64,000 nucleotides of DNA. It comes from Epiperipatus broadwayi. Its lineage: Eukaryota > Onychophora > Udeonychophora > Euonychophora > Peripatidae. The stretch covers positions 6,974,855 to 7,038,854 of the forward strand of contig JAQFVV010000049.1 of assembly GCA_028023455.1 (NCBI GenBank). The letters are read 5' to 3'. Position numbers and translations under genes: made by a program. A model generated the notes under the pieces. It saw only the letters and a program-made list of their open reading frames with translations. It had not been told where the DNA came from and did not search any database. Shown in pieces: positions 49,683 to 60,158 of this stretch (position 1 is the first letter of the stretch; each line of letters opens with the position of its first letter).

Positions 49683-50350
49683 ATGATAATTGCCATATGA
49701 CAGTATTTAATAAATCTCTACTCTATGTTACCTTTATCCAAAATCTGCAGACTTGTTTCAAGGCTATGGCTTTTATCAATGAGGAGTTTTAAATCTGATA
49801 ATGTAACTAGATCTTTAGATATAATCCACTTTCTTTCTAGCTCATATCATTTGCCTCTATGTCATATTATCAAACTCTATGCTCAAAATGTTTTCAATTT
49901 AACCTAACTTGCACTTATAGTTATATATATCTAAATCTAGTTCAATTTCTATATATTATGCTGACCTTATTCTTTTTAATAATTAAAGGCATCTCTATCC
50001 CACACCCAGGATTTGATATAAACCAATAAAATGCACATGACTTATCACATGACTTCAGCTTATATAATATTATTTTGATAGCATCCTTTTTCACATTTTT
50101 TCCACTTACTGTAAGCTTTAAAAAGCAATAATAGTTGTCAAATAACAGTAATTGATAATATAGCATAGAATTAAATGATGGGAGCTGGAAGAAAGGTACA
50201 TCACATCTTATGATCTAAGTGCACTATTTCAAGATTTAAAGCTCCTCAATAATAAAAGCCATAAACTTGAAATAAGTTTTGAAATTTTGGATAAGAAAGT
50301 ACAATTATAAGGATTTATTAAACACTGTCATCTAGCAACTATCATTGTCT
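49683..50350. mobile_element. Large foldback element inserted in the LINE relic
   Basis: Outer arms AATGATAATTGCCATATGAC / inverse near 50340, then TTTAATAAATC. Inner arms (about 49727-49880 and 50155-50300) pair CTATGGCTTTTATCAATGAG and AGTTTTAAATCTGATAATG with inverse copies. About 0.67 kb, non-coding. It separates the upstream RT motifs (50.4-50.9 kb) from the motif B and YTDD part (49.4-49.6 kb). Confidence 0.65.
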
Positions 50351-51050
50351 TTTAAAGCAAACAGTAAGTAATAAAGAGAATGTGAAAATAGAACAGCATT
50401 ATATATGCTGCAGACATATGATAGATCATGTGATGTTTTCTTAGTTTATGTTAATAGTCATATAAATTTAAAATGAACCATCTTTCCAGTCAAGATCTAT
50501 ATTCTGCATCATTTTTAACAGCAACTTACAATCTATCTTGTTGAAAACCTTCTAAAAAGTTAATAAAAGCCAACTAAGACATTTTATTCATTTTCAATTT
50601 TCCTTGCAAACTGCTTTCAATGACTTTATTGCTTTTCTATTTTCTTTTCAAGGTTTAAAACCATATTAATCTTTATTCACATTCTTATCTTTTTTTTAAT
50701 TATTATGAGTAAAATCTTTGAGGCATGAGATAATAGAACTATTGTTCTATAATTTGTACAATCATTTCCATTAACTTTTTTTTGGAAAGGCGATAGTTTT
50801 TCCAATCACAAAAATTAAAATGGTATTATATCCTTTTTTATACCATCCTGTTATCACATCAACTAATCTATTTTTAATGATATCACCACAACTTTTTAAA
50901 AGTTCAATTGGAATACCATATATACTCAAATTCTTTTCTTGTTATTGCAGATCCTTTCTCATCTTATCAATCATATTTTCATTCTCTATATAATGTTTCA
51001 TATTTATATTTATTATTTCTTCTCCTTTATACAAATCTTTGATATTTTAT

Positions 51051-53263
51051 AAATATTTTTGTTTAAACATGTATGTTGTTATATATTAATAATTTTAAAT
51101 TGTAGAATTAATATTTCTTAATGAAATAATGTTCTCATATTTATTATAATTACTGATAGCTTTTAGTAAGTATATTAATGTACCTATACTTATAAGTATA
51201 TAATGTATTTTTCTATATATATTGTGTGAGTATATTAAACTATCACATAAGTATATATGATTAGTATATAAATTATATTTTTTTGTAGTTGTCTCAATGA
51301 AATTAAGATAATTACTTCAAGGTCAGGTTGCAGTCTAGCAACTAATATAAAGGAAATGAAGTTAAATTCAATTATTCATTATTAATGTAATTAACAATTA
51401 TAGAATGTAAAAATGGTGAAAACCAAATGATATATATATAATACATGTTACTGGAAGTTGATTCTACTATAAATACTGAATTATATAATTTATTAAAGAA
51501 TTCTATCTTTTGCTGATGTACTAGCCACTACATACAATAATTTTACTGTGTTCTTCGAATATAGACCACTTTTAAAAGATAGATCAATAATTAGAATGAT
51601 TTGCTTATTGATAAAAGTTTTATTACAAAACAAATTCTAATATCACTCAAATAGAAGAGTAAATAAATTACTCTTTCCTAATATTATTTATATTTTTAAA
51701 ATGAAATTATATATTTTATTAATTAGAGAAATTTATAAAATTATTCTAATTTGGAATTCTTAAACAGATAAATTTCTTCAGAAAACATTTATTTACTCAA
51801 ACCAAAATTAATTTAAGAAGATTATACCTATAAAAAATGCATTGTGCTATTGTTTTACCTGAAGATAAATGTAATTACTTATTCCTACTAAAATGCCTAA
51901 AGTTATATAAATTTCATTTATACAATTAAAATGAAACTCCAATTGGCAGTGAAATCACTTGTGGAAGAAAATGTCAACATCATGCAAGAAGAATATTTTG
52001 GAACAACTGGATATCCTGATTGCCTCTGTGATAATTCATGACCAAGATTTAAAAACTTTATTTTAAATGAACATTACTTTGTGAATATGGAAATAAATAG
52101 GACAATAATATGAACTTTTATTAGAACATATTATCTTCATGAATCATCATTTAAAAATATTTAATTTTATTTTCTTTACTCATTTAAAAAAAGACTAAAT
52201 GAAGAGGAATAGAAAGTCATGAAGTTAAATATTTTTTTTAATACTTAATAAAATTTTTATTCTATGAAAGCGACTTGACTGAGGTATTAATTGAGATATG
52301 AACTGAAGTACAAAAGTAAACTTATTGTGAAGGTAAGATTTTTCTATTTTTCATATTGGATTTATTTGTGACATGACAGAACTTTGTTGTTACTGATTTA
52401 ATTAATATAATAATGTTTGTTTCTTGTTAGTTGTGTAAATGACTAATATCTTGCATGAAAGATTATATATATATATTAGTGATGACTATACATAGGAATG
52501 GTCTCATGAAGCCAGAATTCTCTCATACAGTTTGTATAATATAATATTACTACTTATTTCTATATGAATTAAATCAAGATTAGCTAGTTTAACATTTTTA
52601 TAATTCTTTTTGTGAATTATAAAAATTTGTTTATTATATTATAAATTATTAGAACCTGTTCATGTTATGAGATACACATCTACTATACGAATAAAAAAAG
52701 ATAATAATTATTTAATATTATAAAATAGTAGAGATATAAGTAAAACATTTATTGATAATTTTTTTGTTGTATTAAATAAATTTGAATTGTTATTCATTAA
52801 ATAAACATTGTTAAAGTTTGTTTTAAATTTAAAGATGTTTCTAATTCATTTTATGAAACAAAATAAAGTTAAAAATATATATCCACACACATGTATTATA
52901 CTTATTTAATATCTTAATAACTTGATTGACATGAATTTTAAAAATATATTGAGATTATAAAGTTAATTGTAATACCTATGCTGAGTTTGAATTCTGAGCA
53001 TAACGGAACAATTAATAAAGATGAAAATTAAATGATTTAGTTTAAATTGTGTTTATGTTAAATATTTGATATTAAATTATCCTATTTGAAATAATTACAA
53101 TTTTAGATCATAATTACGTCCATGACATCGTATACAAAGACCTTAAGTCTGATTATAGTGAGATGTGACCACCTTGTTCCTTCCTTACAGAAATATCCAT
53201 ACCATTACAATATATATATATACTGTAACCTTTAAAGAGAGATGGTCATTAAGGTAAATTCCC
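51051..53263. other. AT-rich desert
   Basis: No gene supported. A TTCCTTCCTTACAG acceptor-like sequence lies at 53175-53190, but no convincing exon follows it. Confidence 0.5.
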
Positions 53264-53798
<535 letters not shown>

Positions 53799-54051
53799 GT
53801 TTTAAAAAGTTTTTTATTATTATGTCTATATTGTGATTACAAATTAAAAATGTTACATAATTTCTATATTCTGATTACATGTTAAAAAAATTTTACATAA
53901 TATTTTTATATATATATAAAAAGTAAACAAATATTACATGAATCATAAAGAGAAGAAGAAAAAAAATTGGGGCATGAAAATTAATGAGTAAGCTATTCAT
54001 TGATGGTTGTAATAGTTTTTTTAGTCCATTGCTGATTTTGTTTAAGAGTTA
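53799..54051 (-). other. 3' UTR of the LINE
   Basis: About 250 bp after the last coding frame. It ends (minus strand) with GACATAATAATAAAAAACTT then TTTAAAAC and (TAG)n. The AATAAA lies about 20 bases from the repeat, comparable to the four termini in 0-8.3 kb. Confidence 0.6.
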
Positions 54052-54636
54052 TTATTGTGGAGATAATTTTATGAGGCTCCAGGTGGCATTGACTATATCC
54101 ACCGGGGCCAAAGAATGATCTCTCATTTTAATTCTTAGGATTTTATTTTCAAAAAGAGATTTATATTTTCGTGATGTTGGATTAAAAACAAAGTGGCATC
54201 TTAAGAACCAGAGAGTAAAAATGATAAAGATGGACAGCCTTATATTGGGAAATATTCCTTTTTGAATATTTTCTATTAAGATGTCACATATTGGTTTAGA
54301 ATTATAAATGAGTGTGGATATCAGTTGTCTATATATATGTAAGGCATTGCAGTGATATAAAAAATGTTGCATTGTTTCATCCTCCCTACCACATAAGGGA
54401 CAGATAGGATGAATGTTAGTATATTTCCTCTTATTGAAAAGAAATTCACTTGTTGGTAATGCATCCATGTTAATTTTGATGAGGAAGTCTAAGTATTTAG
54501 GTTCTAGATACCAAAATTTAAATTTTTGTATTAAAGATTTGTTTGTTAGTTTAAGTGTACTATCTGGTGTCTGAAGCAGATCTAGGTTAGTCATATTTTG
54601 ATATGCATCCCAGTACTTAATTTTTGCTGTAAACAT
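54052..54636 (-). CDS. C-terminal segment of LINE ORF2 (zinc-finger region)
   Basis: 194 codons in the frame next to ORF2. The ORF2 stop TAA is followed after one base by this ATG (AGATAATATG). The segment contains CPLCGREDETMQHFLYHC (residues 79-96; CX2CX8HX4C), the zinc-finger motif commonly found after the RT domain in L1/Tx1-type ORF2 proteins, and then a WFLRCHFVFNP region. I read it as the natural C-terminus separated by a one-base frameshift; termination-reinitiation is the less likely alternative. The combined length of about 1080 residues is somewhat short for that group. Confidence 0.75.
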   Translation of the reverse strand: MFTAKIKYWDAYQNMTNLDLLQTPDSTLKLTNKSLIQKFKFWYLEPKYLDFLIKINMDALPTSEFLFNKRKYTNIHPICPLCGREDETMQHFLYHCNALHIYRQLISTLIYNSKPICDILIENIQKGIFPNIRLSIFIIFTLWFLRCHFVFNPTSRKYKSLFENKILRIKMRDHSLAPVDIVNATWSLIKLSPQ

Positions 54637-54637
54637 A

Positions 54638-57298
54638 TTATCTGGTAATTTGTATTGACATGTTTTTAATTAGGTTATTAATAAACTTATTGTTAATAGG
54701 TGGAGGTGTGTCAGGAGATATTGGAATGAAAACCTGAAAATTCTGAAAGTTAGTGCAGATTTTAAATAGTGTATTATAGGATTTTTGATAATAAAAGGTA
54801 TTTATTGAATGCAAAGATAAGCCATTAAATTTTGAATGCTTTTGGAGTTTATTAATGCTAATAGAAATTGTCTTCTGGTTCCAGATCAATTTAGTACATA
54901 GAGAATTGATTTTCTTAATGAATGAGGTTGTGAATTTAATGGTGGGTGAATAGAAATTAATTTTTGGATAGATTAGCATGTTAATTAGAGATATCTTGCT
55001 GTGTATTGAAAGATAAGCTTTAGTTAGAGAATTAATAATTTTTTGTATAGAAATGATTAATTGATTTTGTATATTTATTCTCATTATATTTACTGATTGA
55101 TGGAAGGGTATTCCCAGAAAGTTATGAGGTCGGGTTTCAACTTTTGTTTTAATTGGAGTGCCAGTAAGTATGGACCATGTGGCCATTTTTTCGGGATTGA
55201 ATTTTAGAGTATAATCTTTTGTGTATTTTTTTAATATGTTATGTAGTTTTGGTAACAATTTCTGTGAGGGAAGAAAAACAGTTATGTCATCCATGAATGA
55301 AATATGGTTAATTGTACGGTTTAAAAAAATTGTGTGTATTCCCGGTAGTTCAGTTTCAATTTGAAGTAAGAGGGGATTAATGTAGGTGATGAAGAGGAGG
55401 GCACTAAGGGGTGAACCTTGGGGAATTGAATTATGTGGAGTGAATTCTGATGACATTTTTCCATTTAAGGTGATGTGTATGTTTCTATTTATAAAGAGAT
55501 TAGCTAAAATATACATAATTAGAATAGGGATTCCATGACTACCAAGCACTTCTAAGAGTTTTTCAATAGGCACAGAATCAAAGGCAGCTTCAATATCTAA
55601 TTGTACTGCAATAGGTGCAGCTTTTCTATGGTGGCGGATGTCATCAGTTAGTGCCCTAAATAAGACATGAGCCTCGGGGATGGATGAGCCTTTTTTGGCA
55701 AACTGAAATTTAGATAGAGTAGGTAATATAAGAGGCTGGATTTTATCTTTAATAATGGATTTTATTATTTTAATGATTAGTGGGGACATAGATATAGGTC
55801 TAAGATTATTGAGAGGGGAGGGTAGTAAAGGTTTTTTTAGAAAGGGCACTAGTGAGACAGGATAGAGTAGTTCTATACTATGAATTTGATTTGACAAGTA
55901 ATGTAGCATATTGTAAATTATGGGAATAGTAAAATGGCTAAGGTGTTCAAGCAAAAATTTCAGAATGGCATGTGTTCCTGGATGCGAGTTGTTTGGAATA
56001 GTTTTTAATTTATTTGCAATGTCTTCTTTAGATATATTAAGGATAGTTTGTGACATACCAAAATAAAGTGGAGCGAGAATTGGCATAGGTAGCTTTTGAA
56101 ATTTAGTTTTAAAATATTGTTTAATTGGTGGAAGCATATTTATTCCGGTAATCATTTTATCATTTATTAATATGGATGAGGGTGTGATTATATTAGAGTT
56201 ATAGCCTAATGCCCATTTGATATATGCCCTTGACCAGTCATGGGTGTTTTTTAAAAAGATTTTGGCTTTTTTAATAGAAAGATAATTAGCTAGTGTGAGT
56301 TGTGTCTGTTTGAACTCTTGCTTTAGTAACATTATGGTATTAACTGAATTTGAGCTGGTATGTGTGCTTTTTAGCTTCATATGCAGTATATCTAATTTTT
56401 TGCTAAGTGCAGTAGGAGAAGGATTTCTTGCAGTATAATGTTTGATGTTAGAAGCTAAAATATTAATGAAGGAAAACCAAGCTTCTGTTGGTTGGAGTGA
56501 AAGTATGTCAATTTTTTTAAAATAAATGTATGCGTTAGATATTATGGCTTCAGGAGCATTTGTTTTTAATAATAAACGGGAGGTATTGTTCAGTAAAAGT
56601 GTTGAGTGTATCTGCATATCTAAATTTAATACGACATTAAGGGCATGATGGTCAGAAAAAGCTACTGGGTTTAGGGAGGGTGTAATTATAAAGTGCAATT
56701 CAGGAGAGTAAAAGAGTAGATCTATTAATGATGAATGATTTTTAGTGAAAAATGATATTGTATTTGATGAAAAGAAACCTTCTGAGCTCATTAGCCTTTT
56801 GTTAATTTTATGAAGATATTTCATCGTAAAGTCTTGGTATGACATATTAAAGTCACCCAAGAGAATTATGGGGTGTGGATTTGTTGCTAGTGTTAAATTA
56901 ATTATGTTAATAAGCTGGTGTATGAGTATTGGTTGATTATATAAGTATAATGCTATAATATTTATTGTGCATGCTGCATTATGAAGAGTGATGATAATCA
57001 TGTGTTGATCAATATATAAGATGTTGAAAGATTGGAATGGAGAATTCCTATTGATGAGTACTCCTATTCCTGCAGCTGAATAGTTTGATGTGGAAAATCT
57101 GGTATATCCAAACTTGGCAAGATGCTGCTCAGGTTTAAAAGGAGAACTTACTGAGCATTTGGTTTCTGTAAAAAAAAGAATATGTGGTGTGAATTGCTGA
57201 ATCCAGCTAGTAATGGCAAACATTCTATGGGGTGAGTTTATCCCTCTGACATTAACTTCAGTAATTGATACTAGCATGAGTAATTCTAGATTGTACAA
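54638..57298 (-). CDS. LINE ORF2: APE endonuclease and reverse transcriptase
   Basis: 886 codons. The APE endonuclease occupies residues 1-220: NVRGINS 16-22, TETK 44-47, GDFN 148-151, LIDLL 191-195 and SDHH 215-218, all the usual catalytic positions (the E of TETK, D149, N151, D216, H217). The reverse transcriptase spans about 480-740: LRPISMSP 499-506, QLDIEAAFDSVP 566-577 with D568, IPQGSPLSALLF 625-636, FMDD 668-671 with D670/D671, and FLGI 727-730. All catalytic residues are present. The protein nicks target DNA and copies its own RNA there (known for the family). The first ATG gives MYNLELLMLV; the conserved part begins a few residues later, so the true start may be internal. It overlaps the spacer ORF by 41 bases. 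Confidence 0.92.
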   Translation of the reverse strand: MYNLELLMLVSITEVNVRGINSPHRMFAITSWIQQFTPHILFFTETKCSVSSPFKPEQHLAKFGYTRFSTSNYSAAGIGVLINRNSPFQSFNILYIDQHMIIITLHNAACTINIIALYLYNQPILIHQLINIINLTLATNPHPIILLGDFNMSYQDFTMKYLHKINKRLMSSEGFFSSNTISFFTKNHSSLIDLLFYSPELHFIITPSLNPVAFSDHHALNVVLNLDMQIHSTLLLNNTSRLLLKTNAPEAIISNAYIYFKKIDILSLQPTEAWFSFINILASNIKHYTARNPSPTALSKKLDILHMKLKSTHTSSNSVNTIMLLKQEFKQTQLTLANYLSIKKAKIFLKNTHDWSRAYIKWALGYNSNIITPSSILINDKMITGINMLPPIKQYFKTKFQKLPMPILAPLYFGMSQTILNISKEDIANKLKTIPNNSHPGTHAILKFLLEHLSHFTIPIIYNMLHYLSNQIHSIELLYPVSLVPFLKKPLLPSPLNNLRPISMSPLIIKIIKSIIKDKIQPLILPTLSKFQFAKKGSSIPEAHVLFRALTDDIRHHRKAAPIAVQLDIEAAFDSVPIEKLLEVLGSHGIPILIMYILANLFINRNIHITLNGKMSSEFTPHNSIPQGSPLSALLFITYINPLLLQIETELPGIHTIFLNRTINHISFMDDITVFLPSQKLLPKLHNILKKYTKDYTLKFNPEKMATWSILTGTPIKTKVETRPHNFLGIPFHQSVNIMRINIQNQLIISIQKIINSLTKAYLSIHSKISLINMLIYPKINFYSPTIKFTTSFIKKINSLCTKLIWNQKTISISINKLQKHSKFNGLSLHSINTFYYQKSYNTLFKICTNFQNFQVFIPISPDTPPPINNKFINNLIKNMSIQITR

Positions 57299-57794
57299 TG
57301 ATTATGGTAATTTGTTGTATATGCATAATGTTTGTAGTTGTTAATGATCTTGGTAGTGGAAAGTAAGATTTTATGGAGTAAGTATAGACATATGAAGACT
57401 GGAACAGTCTATCCAATGTAACAGTGGGATAGGATGTTAAAGGAAGGTAATAATTTTGTATAGTATATAATGAGAACAGATATAGCATGTTTAATAATAA
57501 AAGGAAAAATGTATTAGTGAGTTTATAATTTATAGATATATGTGTTTGTTTATTATAAAGTTTATGTTTATTTAATTTACAGGTATAAGATGTAATTATG
57601 TGTGGTTGTTTGTCATGTAGTGTGTGTATAATATTATTAATGTGATATATGTATTTTATCTGGGTAAGCGTAATCAGCAATGAACCCCTACCAAACATAA
57701 AAATTAACAAAAAAATTATTACAACAGAGTATTTAACACAAATTGGAAAAAATAAAAATAAAATAAAAACGGTTGGATATAGTTCTTCATTCAT
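57258..57794 (-). CDS. Spacer ORF between ORF1 and ORF2, two hydrophobic segments
   Basis: 178 codons filling the whole 0.5-kb ORF1-ORF2 spacer. The ATG is 12 bases after the start of the ORF1 stop, in the same frame, behind a tandem TAG TGA; the end overlaps ORF2 by 41 bases in another frame. Residues about 8-35 (VFILFLFFPICVKYSVVI...) and 92-110 (TFFLLLLNMLYLFSLY) are strongly hydrophobic and could span a membrane. No known family is recognised. At this composition I estimate a stop about every 14 codons, so an open run this long is unexpected. The related element at 60-63 kb has almost no spacer here. It could be a real third ORF, or chance helped by the G-poor strand. Confidence 0.4.
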   Translation of the reverse strand: MNEELYPTVFILFLFFPICVKYSVVIIFLLIFMFGRGSLLITLTQIKYIYHINNIIHTLHDKQPHIITSYTCKLNKHKLYNKQTHISINYKLTNTFFLLLLNMLYLFSLYTIQNYYLPLTSYPTVTLDRLFQSSYVYTYSIKSYFPLPRSLTTTNIMHIQQITIIIVQSRITHASINY

Positions 57795-57803
57795 GATATA
57801 TCA

Positions 57804-58847
57804 CTAAGTTTTGTTTGGTTTAATGTGTCCAGGATAATTTGCATTAGGATTATCTGATGTGTGTTCAGTATTAACTTTTATTTTTTTATGTGTTCTTCTG
57901 TGGATATCAACACCAGCTAAATATACCTGCTGTTGTGGTGTTAAAGTGGAAGCAACTGAATGCAATTGTCTATCCGAGTGTGTGTCTGTTGGAGTTCCTG
58001 TTATTTGGAGGTCAGAGTTATTAGATTTTATTTTCTTTTTAAATGGAGTGGATTGCTTTGTTGGAGCATGATTCACTGGTGATTTACATTTTATAGCAGT
58101 AGATTGATTATTATTATCTTGAATCGATTCAGTTACATCAATTCCCTTTTTTCTTTTTACAATTTTTTTATTTTTTGTTACTAATTGAAACGGAATGGAA
58201 TCTTCCGCGAAAATATCTTCAAGCTCACTTGATGAGGATGAGCTAATATTCTCATCATCAAGTTCTGAGTTACTAATTATTGGTACATCCAGGTGTATTG
58301 GTATTGATTGTTTGTCAGAGATAATCAAGGTTGATGAATCCCGGGTTTGTGGTAACTCCGTTTGGGTATTATCATTATCTCCTGTTTGACTTAAAGTTGG
58401 TGTTATTTTGATGTTGATCTTTTCGTTATATTTTGTTGTATTTAATTGGCTCCAGCAACGATGTGTTCTCGAGTGTTTTAATCCGCATTTTTGACATACT
58501 TTGGTAGGGCATTCTTGTATTAAATGCGATCGTTGTTTGCAATGAAAGCACTGGGGTGGTAAACCTCTGAAAGTGACGATTACTGGTGAGATGTCTGTTT
58601 CATGTACAGTTGGTATATCACTAGGTGTAACATTCTTGTTTAATGTTATGCTAAACGTCGCAATATTTAAAAATACTGGGATAACTGCATTTTTATCAAG
58701 CAGATATTTAAAGTTTGTTATTTTCCCGTATTTTGAAAGAATTAATTGCAAGTCAATTTCTTTAAAATCAACGTGGCAGTTTTTGATTCTTCCTTGTAGA
58801 GATAGGGGTCGCTCCATATCGATGTAACAAAGGATTCTTGAGTTCAA
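57804..58847 (-). CDS. LINE ORF1 C-terminal part with CCHC zinc knuckles
   Basis: 347 codons from the first ATG, but the frame is open further upstream to about 58915. Residues 100-113 (CFHCKQRSHLIQEC) are a perfect CX2CX4HX4C knuckle and 118-131 (CQKCGLKHSRTHRC) a second, variant one. Before them lies a segment ending ISPVIVTFRGLPP, typical of gag-like ORF1 proteins; after them an acidic/serine stretch (SSSSSELEDIF) and a basic KKIVKRKKG stretch. The product is expected to bind the LINE RNA. It ends TAG TGA, with the spacer ORF starting just after. Confidence 0.85.
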   Translation of the reverse strand: MNSRILCYIDMERPLSLQGRIKNCHVDFKEIDLQLILSKYGKITNFKYLLDKNAVIPVFLNIATFSITLNKNVTPSDIPTVHETDISPVIVTFRGLPPQCFHCKQRSHLIQECPTKVCQKCGLKHSRTHRCWSQLNTTKYNEKINIKITPTLSQTGDNDNTQTELPQTRDSSTLIISDKQSIPIHLDVPIISNSELDDENISSSSSSELEDIFAEDSIPFQLVTKNKKIVKRKKGIDVTESIQDNNNQSTAIKCKSPVNHAPTKQSTPFKKKIKSNNSDLQITGTPTDTHSDRQLHSVASTLTPQQQVYLAGVDIHRRTHKKIKVNTEHTSDNPNANYPGHIKPNKT

Positions 58848-58897
58848 AAATTTAATATTATTTTTGAAAATATTCCTTTGCGTTTTATTATGGAATT

Positions 58898-59668
58898 CTA
58901 TGCATAAATATCTATTATTAGGATGGTATAATATTTTATAAATAAATGTCCATAATTTTTTTCCGTCAAAAGTTGATAAAATTCATCCATAGTAAATTTA
59001 AATAAATCGCATTCCGTGTTTGTAACTGCCATTATTAACGTTTTCTTGCTATGAAATTTTTGGAATGATCTAAAGAGACTTTGAGGTATGGTTTGGTTAA
59101 AATTATTTGTGTACTGAGCATATAATTCCGAAGTAATTAATTGGGTATCATCTGGAATTATATTTACATTATTTTGTTCGTCTTCATTATCATTTTCTAA
59201 GCCTAATACTTCTGTTAAGTATTCAGTTGAATTCTGCACGTTACTGGTAATATTATTGGCATGAGATTTAACTGCTCTAGCATACAAATTATTTTCTTTT
59301 ATTTGATTTTCCTTTAGATCTTGTTTGAAAAAGTGTTGATTATTGTCTGATTCTTGCATAAGGTTATTAGCATTAATATTATTAGTTGTTTTCGGTAATT
59401 CTGGGAAACTGTCCATGTTTTCGATAGACTCTTGCATGCTCGTTTGAACATTAACAGAGCCGAACGTTTTCTTAGGTTTCATTAGCTTAGCTTGCGGTTT
59501 CACTTGATTGCTAGTTTGAATTGTGTTATTCGATTTATTTTGGTTATTGATTGTAATTTGAACATCTTCAGTTTGAAATGATGAATTATTATTAGACATA
59601 ACAGAATTATTTGTAGGCTCACTTACGTTTGTCATTTGATTTAGAAGCAACAAGTCTTTCGACTCCAT
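58898..59668 (-). CDS. LINE ORF1 N-terminal part
   Basis: 256 codons, Asn/Gln/Ser-rich at the start (MESKDLLLLNQMTNVSEP...), then a folded-looking part with SLFRSFQKFHSKKTLIMAV and DLFKFTMDEFYQLL. The last residues leave the homologous frame. Near 58915-58925 a one-base shift leads into the frame of the 57804-58847 part, which reads PNNRYLCIEF. The related plus-strand copy has SLVLAVIDRNLIVYKFVREL followed by HPNSRYVAIQFFN in one frame (60495-60655), supporting one continuous ORF1 of about 620 residues broken once here. Confidence 0.75.
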   Translation of the reverse strand: MESKDLLLLNQMTNVSEPTNNSVMSNNNSSFQTEDVQITINNQNKSNNTIQTSNQVKPQAKLMKPKKTFGSVNVQTSMQESIENMDSFPELPKTTNNINANNLMQESDNNQHFFKQDLKENQIKENNLYARAVKSHANNITSNVQNSTEYLTEVLGLENDNEDEQNNVNIIPDDTQLITSELYAQYTNNFNQTIPQSLFRSFQKFHSKKTLIMAVTNTECDLFKFTMDEFYQLLTEKNYGHLFIKYYTILIIDIYA

Positions 59669-59870
59669 AGTTATAGAACAGATAAATTAAATCTGTCAGA
59701 TTTTAAAAAAGGAAGTAGATTTTACCTACCTAATTGTTTATTCCAGTGTAATAAACTATAATGATAAAAGTATCAACCACAAGTAGACTCAAATAGTAGA
59801 ATTTCAATGAAAATTTTAAAATTATTCTGGAGCCAAAACGACGTGCTTGTGAGGCATGGCGGCCATCTTG
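59669..59870 (-). promoter_or_regulatory. 5' UTR of the LINE with YY1-like site at the edge
   Basis: About 200 bp between the (TAG)n repeat and the ORF1 ATG. At its very start the minus strand reads GTCAAGATGGCCGCCATGCC. CAAGATGGCCG equals the core of the YY1 site at the start of the human L1 5' UTR (from memory). Position and sequence suggest an internal promoter element and an intact 5' end. Confidence 0.45.
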
Positions 59871-59893
59871 ACTACTACTATTACTATTACTAT

Positions 59894-59938
<45 letters not shown>
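59871..59938. repeat. (ACT)n/(ATT)n microsatellite between two LINEs
   Basis: ACT triplets with a few ATT, followed by ACA-rich sequence. It flanks the 5' end of the minus-strand LINE and precedes the plus-strand LINE relic. Confidence 0.95.
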
Positions 59939-60158
59939 ACAACAACCACAACAATAACAACAACAAGGGAAATGAAACAGATAAACAGCATGGATAAATA
60001 TTCAGTATTAATAAAAAAGCTAGGTGATAACTAAATTATAACCATTTTTATTTCATGCAAACAGCAATGGCAGATTACTGAACTGTTATTTTTTCTAGCA
60101 AAAAGTAAGTAATATGGTCATTCATAACAAAAAATAAATCCTAACATCATAAGAAAAC

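Larger units (their letters stand above)
48450..51050 (-). pseudogene. LINE reverse transcriptase relic, split by two foldback elements
   Basis: Read on the minus strand across many breaks. GIPIELLKSCGDII is near 50920 and an IAFPKK region near 50790. TNYRTIVLLSHASKIL is near 50740 (RT start, NYRTI). VNKIDCKLLLKMMQ is near 50520 and CVKQGCPLSC near 49590 (motif B, usual RQGCPLSP). IRYTDDIVLFTDSEKEMN is near 49470 (usual YADD, here YTDD). Then AFIWSILTYNCKTQTLG is near 48800 and a WFWGRL/LGYILKHDTLL region near 48700-48610, the usual C-terminal part (YGCETWTL...). The order matches dispersed endonuclease/RT LINEs of invertebrates; the clade is left open. It is riddled with stops and frameshifts. 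Foldback elements at 49152-49383 and 49683-50350 sit inside it. Confidence 0.7.
53799..59870 (-). mobile_element. Near full-length non-LTR retrotransposon (LINE), ~6.1 kb
   Basis: Minus-strand order: 5' UTR with a YY1-like motif (59870-59669), ORF1 in two frames with CCHC knuckles, a 178-codon spacer ORF, ORF2 with APE and RT, a C-terminal zinc-finger segment in another frame, and a short 3' UTR ending AATAAAAAACTTTTTAAAAC against (TAG)n. CCHC-bearing ORF1, APE, an FMDD RT and a CPLCG...H...C C-terminal motif fit the L1/Tx1 group by inference. The coding strand is poor in G throughout. The same trinucleotide repeat lies at both ends. Two frame breaks make this copy unlikely to be active, but it is recent enough to keep long frames. 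Confidence 0.85.

Noticed and set aside
57859-58827. Plus-strand frames opposite ORF1 (70, 64 and 84 codons)
   Set aside because: Antisense shadows of the CCHC-bearing ORF1.
59730-60034. Poly-Ser and poly-Tyr frames at the microsatellite
   Set aside because: Translations of the ACT/ATT triplet repeat on either strand.
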